A stretch of 64,000 bases of DNA from Acidovorax sp. T1. GTDB taxonomy: Bacteria > Pseudomonadota > Gammaproteobacteria > Burkholderiales > Burkholderiaceae_C. Of the stretch, positions 15,607-24,996 are shown one piece after another. A model generated the notes under the pieces. That model was not told where the DNA came from. It saw only the letters and a list, made by a program, of their open reading frames with translations, and did not search any database. Each line of letters begins with the position of its first letter. The first letter of the stretch is position 1. The stretch lies in NCBI RefSeq assembly GCF_002176815.1, contig NZ_CP021648.1:744001-808000 (forward strand), given 5' to 3'. A program made the position numbers and the translations under genes.

Positions 15607-18006
15607 TCAGTTGCGGAAGAGATCGAGGATGCGATTGCGCTCTTCGGTCGGCGGCGGCGCTTGCGGTGCCACGGTGGACGCAGCGGTGCCCCGGTCTTCC
15701 AGGCCCAGGTTCGCCACCCCCGCATTGCGCGCATATTCCTCATAGAACCACTCACCACCGACATTCACCACCCCCGGCGGCACGGTGGTCTCCATGACGG
15801 GCACGCCCTTGAGTGCGCGCTCCATGAAATTGATCCACACCGGCAGGCTCAGCCCGCCCCCGGTTTCCCTGCTGCCCAGGTTGCGGGGCTTGTCGTAACC
15901 AATCCAGGTCACTGCGGCCAGTGTGGGCTGGTACCCGGCAAACCACGCGTCTACCGAGTCATTGGTGGTACCTGTCTTGCCGTGCAGGTCCGGCCGCTTG
16001 AGGGTGGCTTGCGCCCGTGCTGCAGTTCCTGTGCGCGCAACATCCTGCAGCAGGTTGTCCATGATGAAGGCATTGCGTGCATCAATGGCGCGGGGTAGGT
16101 CGTTGACTGTGGGAGGCGGGTTTTCGGAGATCACGCGGCCTTTGTGGTCGGTCACGCGTGCAATCAGCCACGGGTTGACGCGATAGCCGCCATTGGCAAA
16201 TACCGAGAACCCCGACGCCATCTGCAACGGTGTGACCGAACCCGCTCCCAATGCCATGGTCAGGTAAGCGGGATGCTTTTCAGCGTCGAAGCCGAAGCGG
16301 GTCACCCACTCCTGCGCCGTCTTGGGGCCGACCGCCTGAAGGATGCGGATGGAGACCATGTTTTTGGATTTGGCCAAACCCGTGCGCATGGTCATGGGAC
16401 CGTCGTATCTTCCGTCGTAGTTCTTGGGTTCCCAGGGCTGGCCGCCGGTCACGCCCGCATCAAAAAAGAGGGGGGCGTCATTGACGACTGTGGCGGGAGT
16501 GAAGCCCTTTTCCAGTGCGGCGGAGTAGATAAAGGGTTTGAAGCTCGACCCCGGCTGGCGCCAGGCCTGCGTTACATGGTTGAACTTGTTCTTGTCAAAA
16601 TCAAAGCCGCCCACCAGCGCATTGATGGCACCAGTGCGCGGATCCAGCGCCACGAAGGCGCCTTCCACCTCGGGCAACTGCGTGATTTCCCAGGTGTTCT
16701 TGGGCGTCTTGACCACGCGAATCACGGCACCCCGGCGAATCTTGATGTTGGGCGGGGCCTTGTCGCTCAGCCCGGACTGGGCTGGTTTGAGCCCGTCGCT
16801 CGTGATTTCAACAGTGTCCCCGTTCGCGCGCGCAGCCACGATCTTGCGTGCGGTGGCCTCTAGCACCACTGCTGCCAGGATGTCTCCGTTGTCTGGATGG
16901 CTGGCAAGCGCTTCGTCGATGGCGTCCTCCACCTCTTCTGGAGCGTTGGGCAGGTTCACGAATTGCTCGGGACCGCGATACTGCTGGCGTCGCTCGTAAT
17001 CCATGATGCCGCGCCGCAGGGCCGCGTAGGCGGTATCCTGGTTGGCCGCGTTCAGCGTGGTGTACACATTCAGGCCGCGGGTGTAAGCCTCATTGCCATA
17101 CTGGTTGAAGATCAGTTGCCGCACCATCTCGGCCACATATTCGGCGTGGACGCGGGTGTTGTCCTGTCCTGAGCGGATTTTGATTTCTTCCTTCTTTGCG
17201 GCCGCAGCTTCTTCGGCCGTGATGAAACCGTTTTCCTCCATCCGTTCAATGATGTAGAGCTGGCGTGACCTGGCGCGCTTGGGGTTGCTGATCGGGTTGT
17301 ACGCAGAGGGCGCCTTGGGCAGCCCCGCCAGCATCGCTGCCTCGGCGATGGAAACCGACTTCAGCGGTTTTCCAAAATAGGCCTCGGATGCGGCGGCAAA
17401 TCCGTAGGCACGGTTGCCCAAATAAATCTGATTCATGTAAATCTCGAGAATTTGGTCTTTTGTGAGCAAATGCTCGAGTTTGAATGTCAGTAATATTTCG
17501 TAAATTTTCCGCGTAAATGTTTTTTCTGATGACAGATAAACATTCCGAGCCACTTGCATGGTGATGGTTGAAGCGCCCTGGCTTTTGACGCGCCCCAAAT
17601 TGGCAAGGACTGCGCGCAGCATTCCTTTGTAATCCACGCCGCCATGCTGGAAAAACCGGGTGTCTTCAATGGCCAGCACCGCATTCTTGACCACGGCGGG
17701 AATCTCCCGGATGGGTGTCAGGTTGCGCCGCTCTTCGCCAAACTCTCCCAGCAGCGCGCCTTCGGATGAGTACACCCTGAGCGGCAGCTTGGGCCGGTAG
17801 TCCGCAAGATCAGAGACGTCGGGGAGATTGGGGTAGGCCATGGCGAGCGCCACACCAATGACCATCAGCAAGGCCAGCCCCCCAGCCAACCCGAGCCCGC
17901 CGATCCACAGGAAGGCGCGAAAAATCCAGCGTAGCCAGCCAGGGCGTCGGTCGGTCGCCGAAGCGTCTGGCTTGTGAGGTTGCTTGGGGGAGTTGGGGGG
18001 CGCCAT
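15607..18006 (-). CDS. mrcA: Penicillin-binding protein 1A (bifunctional transglycosylase/transpeptidase)
   Basis: Class A penicillin-binding protein of 799 residues that polymerises and cross-links peptidoglycan. One N-terminal membrane anchor (about residues 33-58) is followed by the GT51 transglycosylase with the catalytic Glu E114 in AIEDTRFFQHGGVD, an insert region, and the transpeptidase with SSFK (S487 nucleophile), SKN (547-549) and KTGT (677-680). An Ala/Pro-rich tail closes the protein. It is divergent from pilM, the usual ponA/pilM arrangement. Confidence 0.97.
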   Translation of the reverse strand: MAPPNSPKQPHKPDASATDRRPGWLRWIFRAFLWIGGLGLAGGLALLMVIGVALAMAYPNLPDVSDLADYRPKLPLRVYSSEGALLGEFGEERRNLTPIREIPAVVKNAVLAIEDTRFFQHGGVDYKGMLRAVLANLGRVKSQGASTITMQVARNVYLSSEKTFTRKIYEILLTFKLEHLLTKDQILEIYMNQIYLGNRAYGFAAASEAYFGKPLKSVSIAEAAMLAGLPKAPSAYNPISNPKRARSRQLYIIERMEENGFITAEEAAAAKKEEIKIRSGQDNTRVHAEYVAEMVRQLIFNQYGNEAYTRGLNVYTTLNAANQDTAYAALRRGIMDYERRQQYRGPEQFVNLPNAPEEVEDAIDEALASHPDNGDILAAVVLEATARKIVAARANGDTVEITSDGLKPAQSGLSDKAPPNIKIRRGAVIRVVKTPKNTWEITQLPEVEGAFVALDPRTGAINALVGGFDFDKNKFNHVTQAWRQPGSSFKPFIYSAALEKGFTPATVVNDAPLFFDAGVTGGQPWEPKNYDGRYDGPMTMRTGLAKSKNMVSIRILQAVGPKTAQEWVTRFGFDAEKHPAYLTMALGAGSVTPLQMASGFSVFANGGYRVNPWLIARVTDHKGRVISENPPPTVNDLPRAIDARNAFIMDNLLQDVARTGTAARAQATLKRPDLHGKTGTTNDSVDAWFAGYQPTLAAVTWIGYDKPRNLGSRETGGGLSLPVWINFMERALKGVPVMETTVPPGVVNVGGEWFYEEYARNAGVANLGLEDRGTAASTVAPQAPPPTEERNRILDLFRN

Positions 18007-18190
18007 ATCGCTTCGGAAGGAAAAGAGCCGCCATTATAAAAAACGGCAATCTCGGGCTGGTTTATTGGGGACGGACCACGCAGGCGCGGGCCGCCCACAG
18101 TGGCGGATGACTACGTCAAGTGCATTGCAGCACGGTTAAGAATCGTCTGCTTTTGGCAACGCCCGAAAGAATGCGGGTGGCTAAAACGCT

Positions 18191-18219
18191 TTGCCCGAGA
18201 ACTATCTTACTGATAGCAT
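18191..18219 (+). promoter_or_regulatory. Candidate sigma-70 promoter of the pil operon
   Basis: TTGCCC (18191-18196), a 17-base spacer and TAGCAT (18214-18219), each 4/6 to consensus, 57 bases before the pilM start codon. The spacer holds a small inverted repeat, CTATC-TTACT-GATAG. The rest of the 269-bp ponA-pilM spacer shows no gene. Confidence 0.4.
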
Positions 18220-18275
18220 TCATGTGAAATGTTAAGTTTTGTTGCGTCATTTTGGCAAGTTACAGGAGACCAATT

Positions 18276-19355
18276 TTGATCTCAACGGGGTCTTTTTTTA
18301 GTCGCCAGTCCGCACCGCTGCTGGGTATCGACATCAGTTCCTCCAGCGTCAAGTTGGTGGAGCTAGGGCGCGACAAGGGCGGTGGGCTGGTGCTCGAGCG
18401 CTGCGCCATCGAACCGCTGGAGCGTGGTTGGATCACAGACGGTAACATCGAAAAATTCGATGAGGTTGCTGATGCATTGCGCCGGCTTGTCAAAAAGAGT
18501 GGCACCCGTACCAAGAACGTTGCCTTGGCGCTGCCTCCATCGGCGGTGATCACCAAAAAGATCACTCTGCCCGGTGGCATGACAGAGCAGGAGCTCGAGG
18601 TCCAGGTCGAGTCCGAGGCGAACCAGTACATTCCCTTTTCCCTGGACGAGGTCAGTCTGGATTTCTGCGTTATTGGGCCTAGCAAAAATGCGCCCGGCGA
18701 CGTGGATGTGTTGATTGCGGCCTCGCGGCGGGAGAAAGTGCAAGACCGGCAAGGTCTTGCCGAAGCGGCTGGGCTCAAGCCGGTGGTCGTCGATATCGAA
18801 TCGTACGCGTCAAGGCTTGCTGCTGGACGATTGATCGAAGCGCTGCCCAACAAAGGGGTGGACGCCCTTGTCGCATTGTTTGAAGTCGGGGCGCTTACCA
18901 CGAGTTTGCAGGTCATTCGCAATGAAGAGGTCTTGTACGACCGGGACCAGGCATTCGGCGGGGCGCAATTGACGCAACTTATCGTGCGGCAATACGGGTT
19001 TTCCGTCGAAGAGGCCGAAAGCAAGAAGCGCAACGGGGACTTGCCAGAGGACTACCAAACAGCGGTGCTTCGACCATTTGTTGAAAGCATGGCCCAAGAA
19101 ATTGGTCGAGCGCTGCAATTTTTCTTTACCAGTACGCCGCACAACCGTGTTGATCACATCATGCTGGCTGGCGGATCGGCGCCGCTGCCGGGTTTGACAG
19201 AGGCGGTCACCCGTCAGACTGGTTTTGCGTGCAGTGCTGTCAATCCGTTTGACGGAATGGAGATTGGAAGTTCCGTCCGTTTGAAAAAGATGGTGCGTGA
19301 AGCCCCTTCATATCTCACTTCATGTGGTTTGGCTATGCGGAGGTTTCTGCAGTGA
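18276..19355 (+). CDS. pilM: Type IV pilus assembly ATPase-like protein PilM
   Basis: Cytoplasmic actin-like protein (359 residues) that links PilN to the motor side of the type IV pilus machine. It carries the FtsA/actin-fold N-terminus LLGIDISSSSVKLVEL and the later nucleotide-binding motif MLAGGSAPLPGL. The start is TTG at 18276 (MISTGSFF): AGGAG at 18264-18268 is seven bases upstream, while an earlier in-frame TTG would place that site inside the gene. The stop overlaps pilN by four bases. GC content drops from here through pilQ. Confidence 0.93.
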   Translation: MISTGSFFSRQSAPLLGIDISSSSVKLVELGRDKGGGLVLERCAIEPLERGWITDGNIEKFDEVADALRRLVKKSGTRTKNVALALPPSAVITKKITLPGGMTEQELEVQVESEANQYIPFSLDEVSLDFCVIGPSKNAPGDVDVLIAASRREKVQDRQGLAEAAGLKPVVVDIESYASRLAAGRLIEALPNKGVDALVALFEVGALTTSLQVIRNEEVLYDRDQAFGGAQLTQLIVRQYGFSVEEAESKKRNGDLPEDYQTAVLRPFVESMAQEIGRALQFFFTSTPHNRVDHIMLAGGSAPLPGLTEAVTRQTGFACSAVNPFDGMEIGSSVRLKKMVREAPSYLTSCGLAMRRFLQ

Positions 19356-19972
19356 TTTTGATCAATCTGCTCCCGCACCGGGAGGCTGCGCGTAAACGCA
19401 GGCGCGAGGCTTTTCAGGCAACGATGTTTGCATCGTTTCTGCTGGGTCTTGCTATCGCAGGAGCTATCTATTGGTGGTTCCAGGTCATGATTACAGACCA
19501 GCAGGAGAGGAACAGTTTTCTTCAGCGTGAAATCCAGGTCCTTGATGGGCAAATCAAGGAAATTGCGTCCATCGAAGAGGAAATTGCTTCTTTGCGCGCA
19601 CGGCAGAAGGCTGTGGAGGATCTGCAATCAGACCGGAATTTGCCGGTACATCTGCTGAACGAACTCGTCAGGCAGTTGCCGGATGGCGTCTACATCACCA
19701 GCATGAAGCAAGATGGCCAAACCATTTCCATGCAAGGCATGGCGCAATCCAATGAACGCGTTTCGGAAATGCTGCGCAACCTTACCAACAACACCCCCTG
19801 GTTTTCTAAACCGGAGCTGGTGGAAATTGTCGCCAGCAACGTGGCATTGACACCTCGGGACCAGCGTCGTGTTGGTGCTTTCAATTTGAAATTTCAGCTC
19901 ATGCGATCCAGTGAGGCGCAAAAAGCCATGGATGCTGCTAGCTCGACTGTTGCTGCCTCTGCGGGAAAGTAG
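19352..19972 (+). CDS. pilN: Type IV pilus inner-membrane protein PilN
   Basis: A 206-residue bitopic inner-membrane protein; its short cytoplasmic N-terminus (INLLPHRE) binds PilM and its periplasmic part pairs with PilO. The start is GTG at 19352, giving MILINLLPHREAARKRR, preceded by GGAGG eight bases upstream and overlapping the pilM stop (GTGA). One membrane helix lies near residues 25-45, followed by a coiled-coil stretch. Clearly lower GC than the flanking genes. Confidence 0.94.
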   Translation: MILINLLPHREAARKRRREAFQATMFASFLLGLAIAGAIYWWFQVMITDQQERNSFLQREIQVLDGQIKEIASIEEEIASLRARQKAVEDLQSDRNLPVHLLNELVRQLPDGVYITSMKQDGQTISMQGMAQSNERVSEMLRNLTNNTPWFSKPELVEIVASNVALTPRDQRRVGAFNLKFQLMRSSEAQKAMDAASSTVAASAGK

Positions 19973-19975
19973 CGT

Positions 19976-20644
19976 ATGGCAAAAACACAAGCTTCAAAAA
20001 TTGATTTCGCTGCACTGCAGAGCAATCTGCAGCGGCAGTTTAAAAATCTGGATCCCAAAGATCCATCGCTTTGGCCGGTTTTGCCGAAGTTTTTGCTCTG
20101 TGCATTCATCGCACTCGGTGTTGCTGCCGTACTCTGGTTTGTCCAACTGACAGATTACCAGGCAGAGCTTGAATCGGAGCGTGGCAAGGAAGTGGTTCTT
20201 CGCGAAGACTATACGAAGAAACTTGTAAAGGCTGTAAGTCTGGATGCGCTCAAGAAGCAGCGCGAACAGATACAGCAGTATGTGATCCAGCTTGAAAAGC
20301 AATTGCCCAGCAAGGCGGAAATGGCTGCCTTGCTGTCAGATATCAACCAGGCGGGATTGGGGCGGAGCTTGCAATTTGATCTATTCCGCCCTGGTCAAAT
20401 CGTCGTCCGAGATTATTACGCGGAACTCCCGATTGCCGTGAAAGTGACGGGAAAGTACCATGACATGGGTGCATTTGCATCGGATGTTGCGCATTTGTCC
20501 CGTATTGTGACTTTGAACAATATTTCGATTGTTCCGGCGGGGAAGGAGGCTGGCATGTTGTCCATGGATGCCACCGCGAGAACTTTCCGCTACCTGGATC
20601 CTGAAGAGGTTCAGGCGCAAAAAAATGCCGGAGGAAAGAAATGA
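19976..20644 (+). CDS. pilO: Type IV pilus inner-membrane protein PilO
   Basis: A 222-residue bitopic protein forming the PilN/PilO periplasmic alignment complex. A single helix (about 40-58) is followed by a coiled coil rich in Glu/Lys/Gln and a ferredoxin-like domain in the C-terminal half. Three bases after pilN and overlapping pilP by four. A hand count of a 60-base line here gives less than half G+C, far below neighbouring regions. Confidence 0.94.
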   Translation: MAKTQASKIDFAALQSNLQRQFKNLDPKDPSLWPVLPKFLLCAFIALGVAAVLWFVQLTDYQAELESERGKEVVLREDYTKKLVKAVSLDALKKQREQIQQYVIQLEKQLPSKAEMAALLSDINQAGLGRSLQFDLFRPGQIVVRDYYAELPIAVKVTGKYHDMGAFASDVAHLSRIVTLNNISIVPAGKEAGMLSMDATARTFRYLDPEEVQAQKNAGGKK

Positions 20645-21183
20645 TGTGGACCGGTCGTTTTGCTTTGATTTTATGTGCAGGGGTTTTAAGCGGTTGCGGT
20701 CCAGCGGGCGAGGATGAATTGCGCCAATGGATGGCCGATCAGCGCGCCACTACCAAGCCGCGCATTACCCCCCTTTCCGAGCCCAAGCAGTTCCAGCCGC
20801 AAGCATATACGGTAGAGAATGGTATTGAGCCGTTCAATCAACTCAAGCTCACGCAGGCATTGCGGCGCGATTCGGTTCAGATCGCCTCCAATGCAACGTT
20901 GATTGCTCCTGAAATGGCGCGCAGGAAAGAACCATTGGAGGCATTTCCGCTGGACGCCATGACGATGGTCGGTAGCCTGAACAAAACCGGAACACCTACG
21001 GCGCTTCTCAAAGTCGATAATTTGCTGTATCAGGTTCGGGTGGGAAATTACCTTGGTCAAAATTATGGAAAAATTACCAAAATATCCGAAACGGCAATTA
21101 GTTTGCGCGAAATAGTGCAAGACGCCACCGGGGATTGGATAGAGCGCACCGCATCGCTTGACCTGCAAGAGGGAAAGAAATGA
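20641..21183 (+). CDS. pilP: Type IV pilus lipoprotein PilP
   Basis: Inner-membrane lipoprotein (180 residues) that connects PilN/PilO to the PilQ secretin. The signal peptide ends in the lipobox LSGC; the mature N-terminus is extended and the C-terminal beta domain shows LLKVDNLLYQVRVGNYLGQNYGKI, the conserved PilP block. It overlaps both pilO and pilQ by four bases, so the operon is tightly translationally coupled. Confidence 0.94.
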   Translation: MMWTGRFALILCAGVLSGCGPAGEDELRQWMADQRATTKPRITPLSEPKQFQPQAYTVENGIEPFNQLKLTQALRRDSVQIASNATLIAPEMARRKEPLEAFPLDAMTMVGSLNKTGTPTALLKVDNLLYQVRVGNYLGQNYGKITKISETAISLREIVQDATGDWIERTASLDLQEGKK

Positions 21184-23318
21184 CAACGAAAAATATCTGG
21201 ATGATGAATCACTACAAAAGTGCGATCTTTGCGGTAGTGACTACGCTGGCAGCAACAGCTGCCATGGCACAAAGTGCCATCGAGGCAGTCACTGGCACGA
21301 TGCAAGGTGGCGCAGAAGTGGTTCGTGTTGAACTATCTCAGCCACTCTCGGCAGTGCCTACGGGTTTTGCAATTCAGTCACCAGCGCGCATTGCACTGGA
21401 TTTTCCTGGAACCACCAATGCAATGGGGCGGTCCGTTGTCGATGTGAACCAGGGAAACTTAAAGTCTATCAATGTCGTACAGGCGGGCGATCGGTCACGC
21501 CTCGTTTTGAATCTCAAGCAAGCCACTTCCTACCAAGCTGAACTGCAAGGCAAGACGCTTCTTATCTCTTTGTTGCCCGTTACCACTTCGGCAGCAGCTT
21601 CGCAGCAGTCCTCCACCACGATATTCGCAGAAAGCGGCAGCAGCGATACGCTTCCTTTGAAAGACGTTGATTTCCGCAGAGGTGCAGATGGTTCTGGTCG
21701 CATTGTTGTCGGCCTTGCCAACAGTCAGGTCGGTGTTGATCTTCACCGCCAGGGCAAGGGGCTGACTGTCGATTTTCTCCGCTCATCCTTGCCTGAAGGA
21801 CTGCGTCGGCGTCTTGATGTGACAGATTTCGGAACGCCCGTTCAAATGGTGACAACATCCCAACAGGGTGACCGTGTGCGAATGGTGGTGGAACCCGTTG
21901 GCGACTGGGAGCACAGCGCCTACCAAAGCAATAACCAATTTGTTGTGGAAATTCGCCAAAAGAAGGTGGATTTGAGCAAATTGACCCAGGGGCCTGGCTA
22001 CAGCGGTGAAAAACTCTCGCTGAATTTTCAGAATATTGAAGTCAGATCTTTGCTTCAAGTCATTGCAGATTTCACCAACTTTAATATTGTCACATCGGAC
22101 ACCGTGACTGGTGCCTTGACGCTGCGATTGAAAGATGTTCCATGGGACCAAGCCCTCCAGATCATCATGGATGCCAAGGGCCTGGGCATGCGCAAATCGG
22201 GCACCGTCTTGTGGATTGCGCCCAAGGACGAAATCGACGCGCGCACCAAGAAAGACTTTGAAGCTGCGCTGGCCATCCAGAAACTGGAGCCCCTCAAAAC
22301 GCAAGCCTTCCAGCTCAATTACGCCAAAGCGGCAGACATGGTGACGCAGCTCACCACCAGCTCCAGCGGTGGCAGCGGTTCTACCACCCGCTTCCTGACC
22401 GAGCGCGGAAGCGCCATTTCAGAGCCCCGCACAAACCAGCTGTTTGTGACCGACACGCCCACCAAACTCGAAGAAGTGCGTCAACTGCTCTCAACGCTGG
22501 ATATCGCAGTGCGCCAGGTTTTGATTGAAGCGCGCATTGTTGAAGCGCGGGACACGTTTGGTCGCTCGCTGGGGGTGCGCTTGGGCGGCACCGACCTGCG
22601 CGCCAATCGCGGTGGCGATGGTGGCTACAGCGTGGGCGGCAACAACCGCGTGGCGTTTGGCACCAGTTACAGCAATGCGGTGGCATCCAGCGGCGCGGGC
22701 GGCACCACCAGCACCGATGGCAATTTTGTCAACCTGCCTGCCAGCCTGTCCAACGTCAGCAGTGTGGGGAGTTTTGCACTTTCCATATTCAACTCCGCTG
22801 CCAACAGATTCCTGACGCTTGAACTTTCGGCCATGGAGGCTGACGGCAAGGGCAAAATCATATCGAGTCCCCGAATAATTACCGCCGATCAAACCAAGGC
22901 CCTGATTGAGCAAGGTACGGAATATCCTTATTCAGTAACCGCTCCCAATGGGGCCACGACATTGGCCTTCAAGAAAGCAGTCTTGAAGCTGGAGGTGACT
23001 CCACAGATAACCCCCGAGGGAAACATCATTCTTGATCTGGACGTCAATAAGGACAGCCGGGGTGAAACCACCACGCAGGGTGTAGCCATCGACACCAAAC
23101 ACATCAAGACACAAATCCTGATTGAAAACGGCGGCACCGTGGTGATTGGCGGCATTTTTGAAATGGAAGACACCAATCAGGAAAACAAGATTCCATTGCT
23201 GGGTGATGTGCCGGTGGTGGGTAATTTGTTCAAGAGCCGGACGAAAGAGTCTTCGAAACGTGAAATGTTGGTTTTTATTACGCCGAAGGTCATTACTGAC
23301 CGTGGGCCAGTGCGATAA
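21180..23318 (+). CDS. pilQ: Type IV pilus outer-membrane secretin PilQ
   Basis: The 712-residue secretin through which the pilus crosses the outer membrane. A signal peptide (cleavage near AMA-QS, residue 30) precedes two AMIN peptidoglycan-binding domains, an N0/STN domain (LSLNFQNIEVRSLLQVIADF), N1 and the C-terminal secretin barrel with ENGGTVVIGGIFE. A Gly/Ser-rich segment sits near residues 470-520. Base composition is mosaic: two sampled 60-base lines give 47% GC (from 22081) and 75% (from 22561), then 52% (from 22861). It ends 23 bases before an Ig-repeat lipoprotein. Confidence 0.96.
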   Translation: MTTKNIWMMNHYKSAIFAVVTTLAATAAMAQSAIEAVTGTMQGGAEVVRVELSQPLSAVPTGFAIQSPARIALDFPGTTNAMGRSVVDVNQGNLKSINVVQAGDRSRLVLNLKQATSYQAELQGKTLLISLLPVTTSAAASQQSSTTIFAESGSSDTLPLKDVDFRRGADGSGRIVVGLANSQVGVDLHRQGKGLTVDFLRSSLPEGLRRRLDVTDFGTPVQMVTTSQQGDRVRMVVEPVGDWEHSAYQSNNQFVVEIRQKKVDLSKLTQGPGYSGEKLSLNFQNIEVRSLLQVIADFTNFNIVTSDTVTGALTLRLKDVPWDQALQIIMDAKGLGMRKSGTVLWIAPKDEIDARTKKDFEAALAIQKLEPLKTQAFQLNYAKAADMVTQLTTSSSGGSGSTTRFLTERGSAISEPRTNQLFVTDTPTKLEEVRQLLSTLDIAVRQVLIEARIVEARDTFGRSLGVRLGGTDLRANRGGDGGYSVGGNNRVAFGTSYSNAVASSGAGGTTSTDGNFVNLPASLSNVSSVGSFALSIFNSAANRFLTLELSAMEADGKGKIISSPRIITADQTKALIEQGTEYPYSVTAPNGATTLAFKKAVLKLEVTPQITPEGNIILDLDVNKDSRGETTTQGVAIDTKHIKTQILIENGGTVVIGGIFEMEDTNQENKIPLLGDVPVVGNLFKSRTKESSKREMLVFITPKVITDRGPVR

Positions 23319-23341
23319 GTAAATTCATGAGGGGTGAAAAA

Positions 23342-24889
23342 ATGCGAAAACTATTCAGAATATTGACTGTGCCGTTGATGGCCGTATTGGTTGCATGCGG
23401 TGGTGGTGGTGGTGACCCCGGCACTTCCAGCAGTGGTGGTGGCTCGGGTGGTACTGCGATCAGTGGGACTGTGACCGTCCAGGCGTACAGCCGCGTCGCT
23501 GGCGAGGATGTGGCGGTGAGCAGCTTCTCATCCTCCGATCTCACAGTGCGCGCCAAGGCGACCGTCAAAGACTCATCCGGCAACGCCATAGCGAATGCCA
23601 TCGTCACTTTTTCTGAAAGTGGTCCTGGCTTGCTGGCATTCATGCCGGGATCGGCGACGGCCCTCACCAATAGTGCTGGCGTTGCTGAGATCGATTTGAA
23701 GGCTGCAACCGTGACGTCGCAGGGGGCAACACAGCTTGTCGCAACGACGGCCGTGACCAGCAAGACGGGCACGGAAGTCTCTTTGGCTGGTAAGCAAAAC
23801 TTGGCTATTTCGGGCGGTGTGGTTCAAGATCCACAGGCAGCGGCTACGGCCATTAATTTCACCAGTGTCGCCCCCAGCGACAAGTCCATCGTGATTGCAG
23901 GTGCTGGCGGTAACGGACGCTCTGAAGTAGCCCTGCTGACTTTTACCGTGGTGGACTCTAGTGGCGCTCCGCTCCAAGGCGTCGTGGTGGATTTCACCGC
24001 GGTGCCGGCTGACAGCGTGACCTTGAATGCATCGTCTGGTACGACCAATGCTTCCGGCCAGGTGACTGCGACGGTGAACTCGAAGTCTTCGCCGACCTCG
24101 GTAATCATCAAGGCGGCAGTTCATGGCCGCAGCGGCATTAGCACGCAGTCCGACACGTTGACGGTCACTACCGGTGTGGCAACACAAAGGGGTTTCGACC
24201 TTTCTGCATCCAAGTTCAATTTGGACGCCGATCTGTCGGGTGATTCATCCACCTTGACCGTTCGGATTGTCGATGAGAATGGCAACCCGGTGGCTGATGG
24301 GGTGCCTGTGGTCGCGCAGGCTGATTTTGGAAGGGTGGGGACTTCGGGTCGCGGCGGTTGTACTACCGTTAACGGCGCTTGCTCCGTGGAATACACGGTG
24401 CAGAATCCGCGCCCAACGGATGGCACGCCTGTGTCTGTGGTGTTTTCCACGCAGACGGGTCAGGGAACCCAAATCAGCGACACGCTTCGACTCTGGGTAA
24501 GCTCGGTGGGTGGGCTTAGTCTGTATGACACCGCGGCTTCTGCAAGTCCAATTACGGACCTTACGCTCACGGTGACCGATGCGGCGACCTGCAAATTTGG
24601 CAGTGTGAACTTGTTCCTGGGCACGCCTGCAGGGTTTGCTGCACCAGCCGGTACAACGATTGCCGTGCGTTCGTTGAACGACATATCCACTCCAGCCATT
24701 ACGGATGGCTCACCCACGCTGGATCGCGCTGCAGCAACTCGCACGCGATTGATATTGTCTGCCTCTGGTAAATCGGGCAGTGCGGGTGGTCGGGATCGAT
24801 GGCTCTTCACATTCACCGCCGGGCCAAGCAAAACGGTGAGCACCGTAGAATTGCCGGTCACAGTGCCTGCCTGCCCCAAGGCACAGTAA
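23342..24889 (+). CDS. Ig-like (Big_1-type) repeat lipoprotein next to pilQ
   Basis: A 515-residue predicted lipoprotein: MRKLFRILTVPLMAVLVAC places the lipidated Cys at residue 19, followed by a Gly/Ser linker. At least three invasin/Big_1-like domains follow, recognisable from repeats of the type D-SGN-A-(A/V)-V-F and TNASGQ near residues 65-130, 200-270 and 300-380. The C-terminal part carries two more Cys. The start at 23342 is used because GAGGGG lies about eight bases upstream. It follows pilQ on the same strand and ends at two terminators. A role as pilus or secretin accessory or adhesin is inferred from position only. Confidence 0.85.
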   Translation: MRKLFRILTVPLMAVLVACGGGGGDPGTSSSGGGSGGTAISGTVTVQAYSRVAGEDVAVSSFSSSDLTVRAKATVKDSSGNAIANAIVTFSESGPGLLAFMPGSATALTNSAGVAEIDLKAATVTSQGATQLVATTAVTSKTGTEVSLAGKQNLAISGGVVQDPQAAATAINFTSVAPSDKSIVIAGAGGNGRSEVALLTFTVVDSSGAPLQGVVVDFTAVPADSVTLNASSGTTNASGQVTATVNSKSSPTSVIIKAAVHGRSGISTQSDTLTVTTGVATQRGFDLSASKFNLDADLSGDSSTLTVRIVDENGNPVADGVPVVAQADFGRVGTSGRGGCTTVNGACSVEYTVQNPRPTDGTPVSVVFSTQTGQGTQISDTLRLWVSSVGGLSLYDTAASASPITDLTLTVTDAATCKFGSVNLFLGTPAGFAAPAGTTIAVRSLNDISTPAITDGSPTLDRAAATRTRLILSASGKSGSAGGRDRWLFTFTAGPSKTVSTVELPVTVPACPKAQ

Positions 24890-24899
24890 CCGGTCGCAT

Positions 24900-24946
24900 A
24901 TGGCCCAGAGTGCGATGGTTCTCTGGGCCATCTGGTTTGTTTTTTT
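24900..24946 (+). terminator. Terminator after the pil/Ig-lipoprotein operon
   Basis: Perfect 11-bp stem (ATGGCCCAGAG 24900-24910 with 24921-24931), 10-base loop, then CTGGTTTGTTTTTTT. Confidence 0.9.
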
Positions 24947-24947
24947 G

Positions 24948-24976
24948 AAAAATCCCCCGCTTGCCGGGGATTTTTT
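24948..24976 (+). terminator. Second terminator, directly before aroB
   Basis: Perfect 10-bp stem AAAAATCCCC (24948-24957) / GGGGATTTTT (24966-24975) with an 8-base loop. It works in both directions and ends 21 bases before the aroB start codon, so any aroB message starting upstream must pass it. Confidence 0.85.
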
Positions 24977-24996
24977 ACCAAGGAATAGTTGACTTG

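Noticed and set aside
18252..18275. TTG at 18252 as the pilM start
   Set aside because: It would place the strong AGGAG site inside the coding region; TTG 18276 is correctly spaced behind it.
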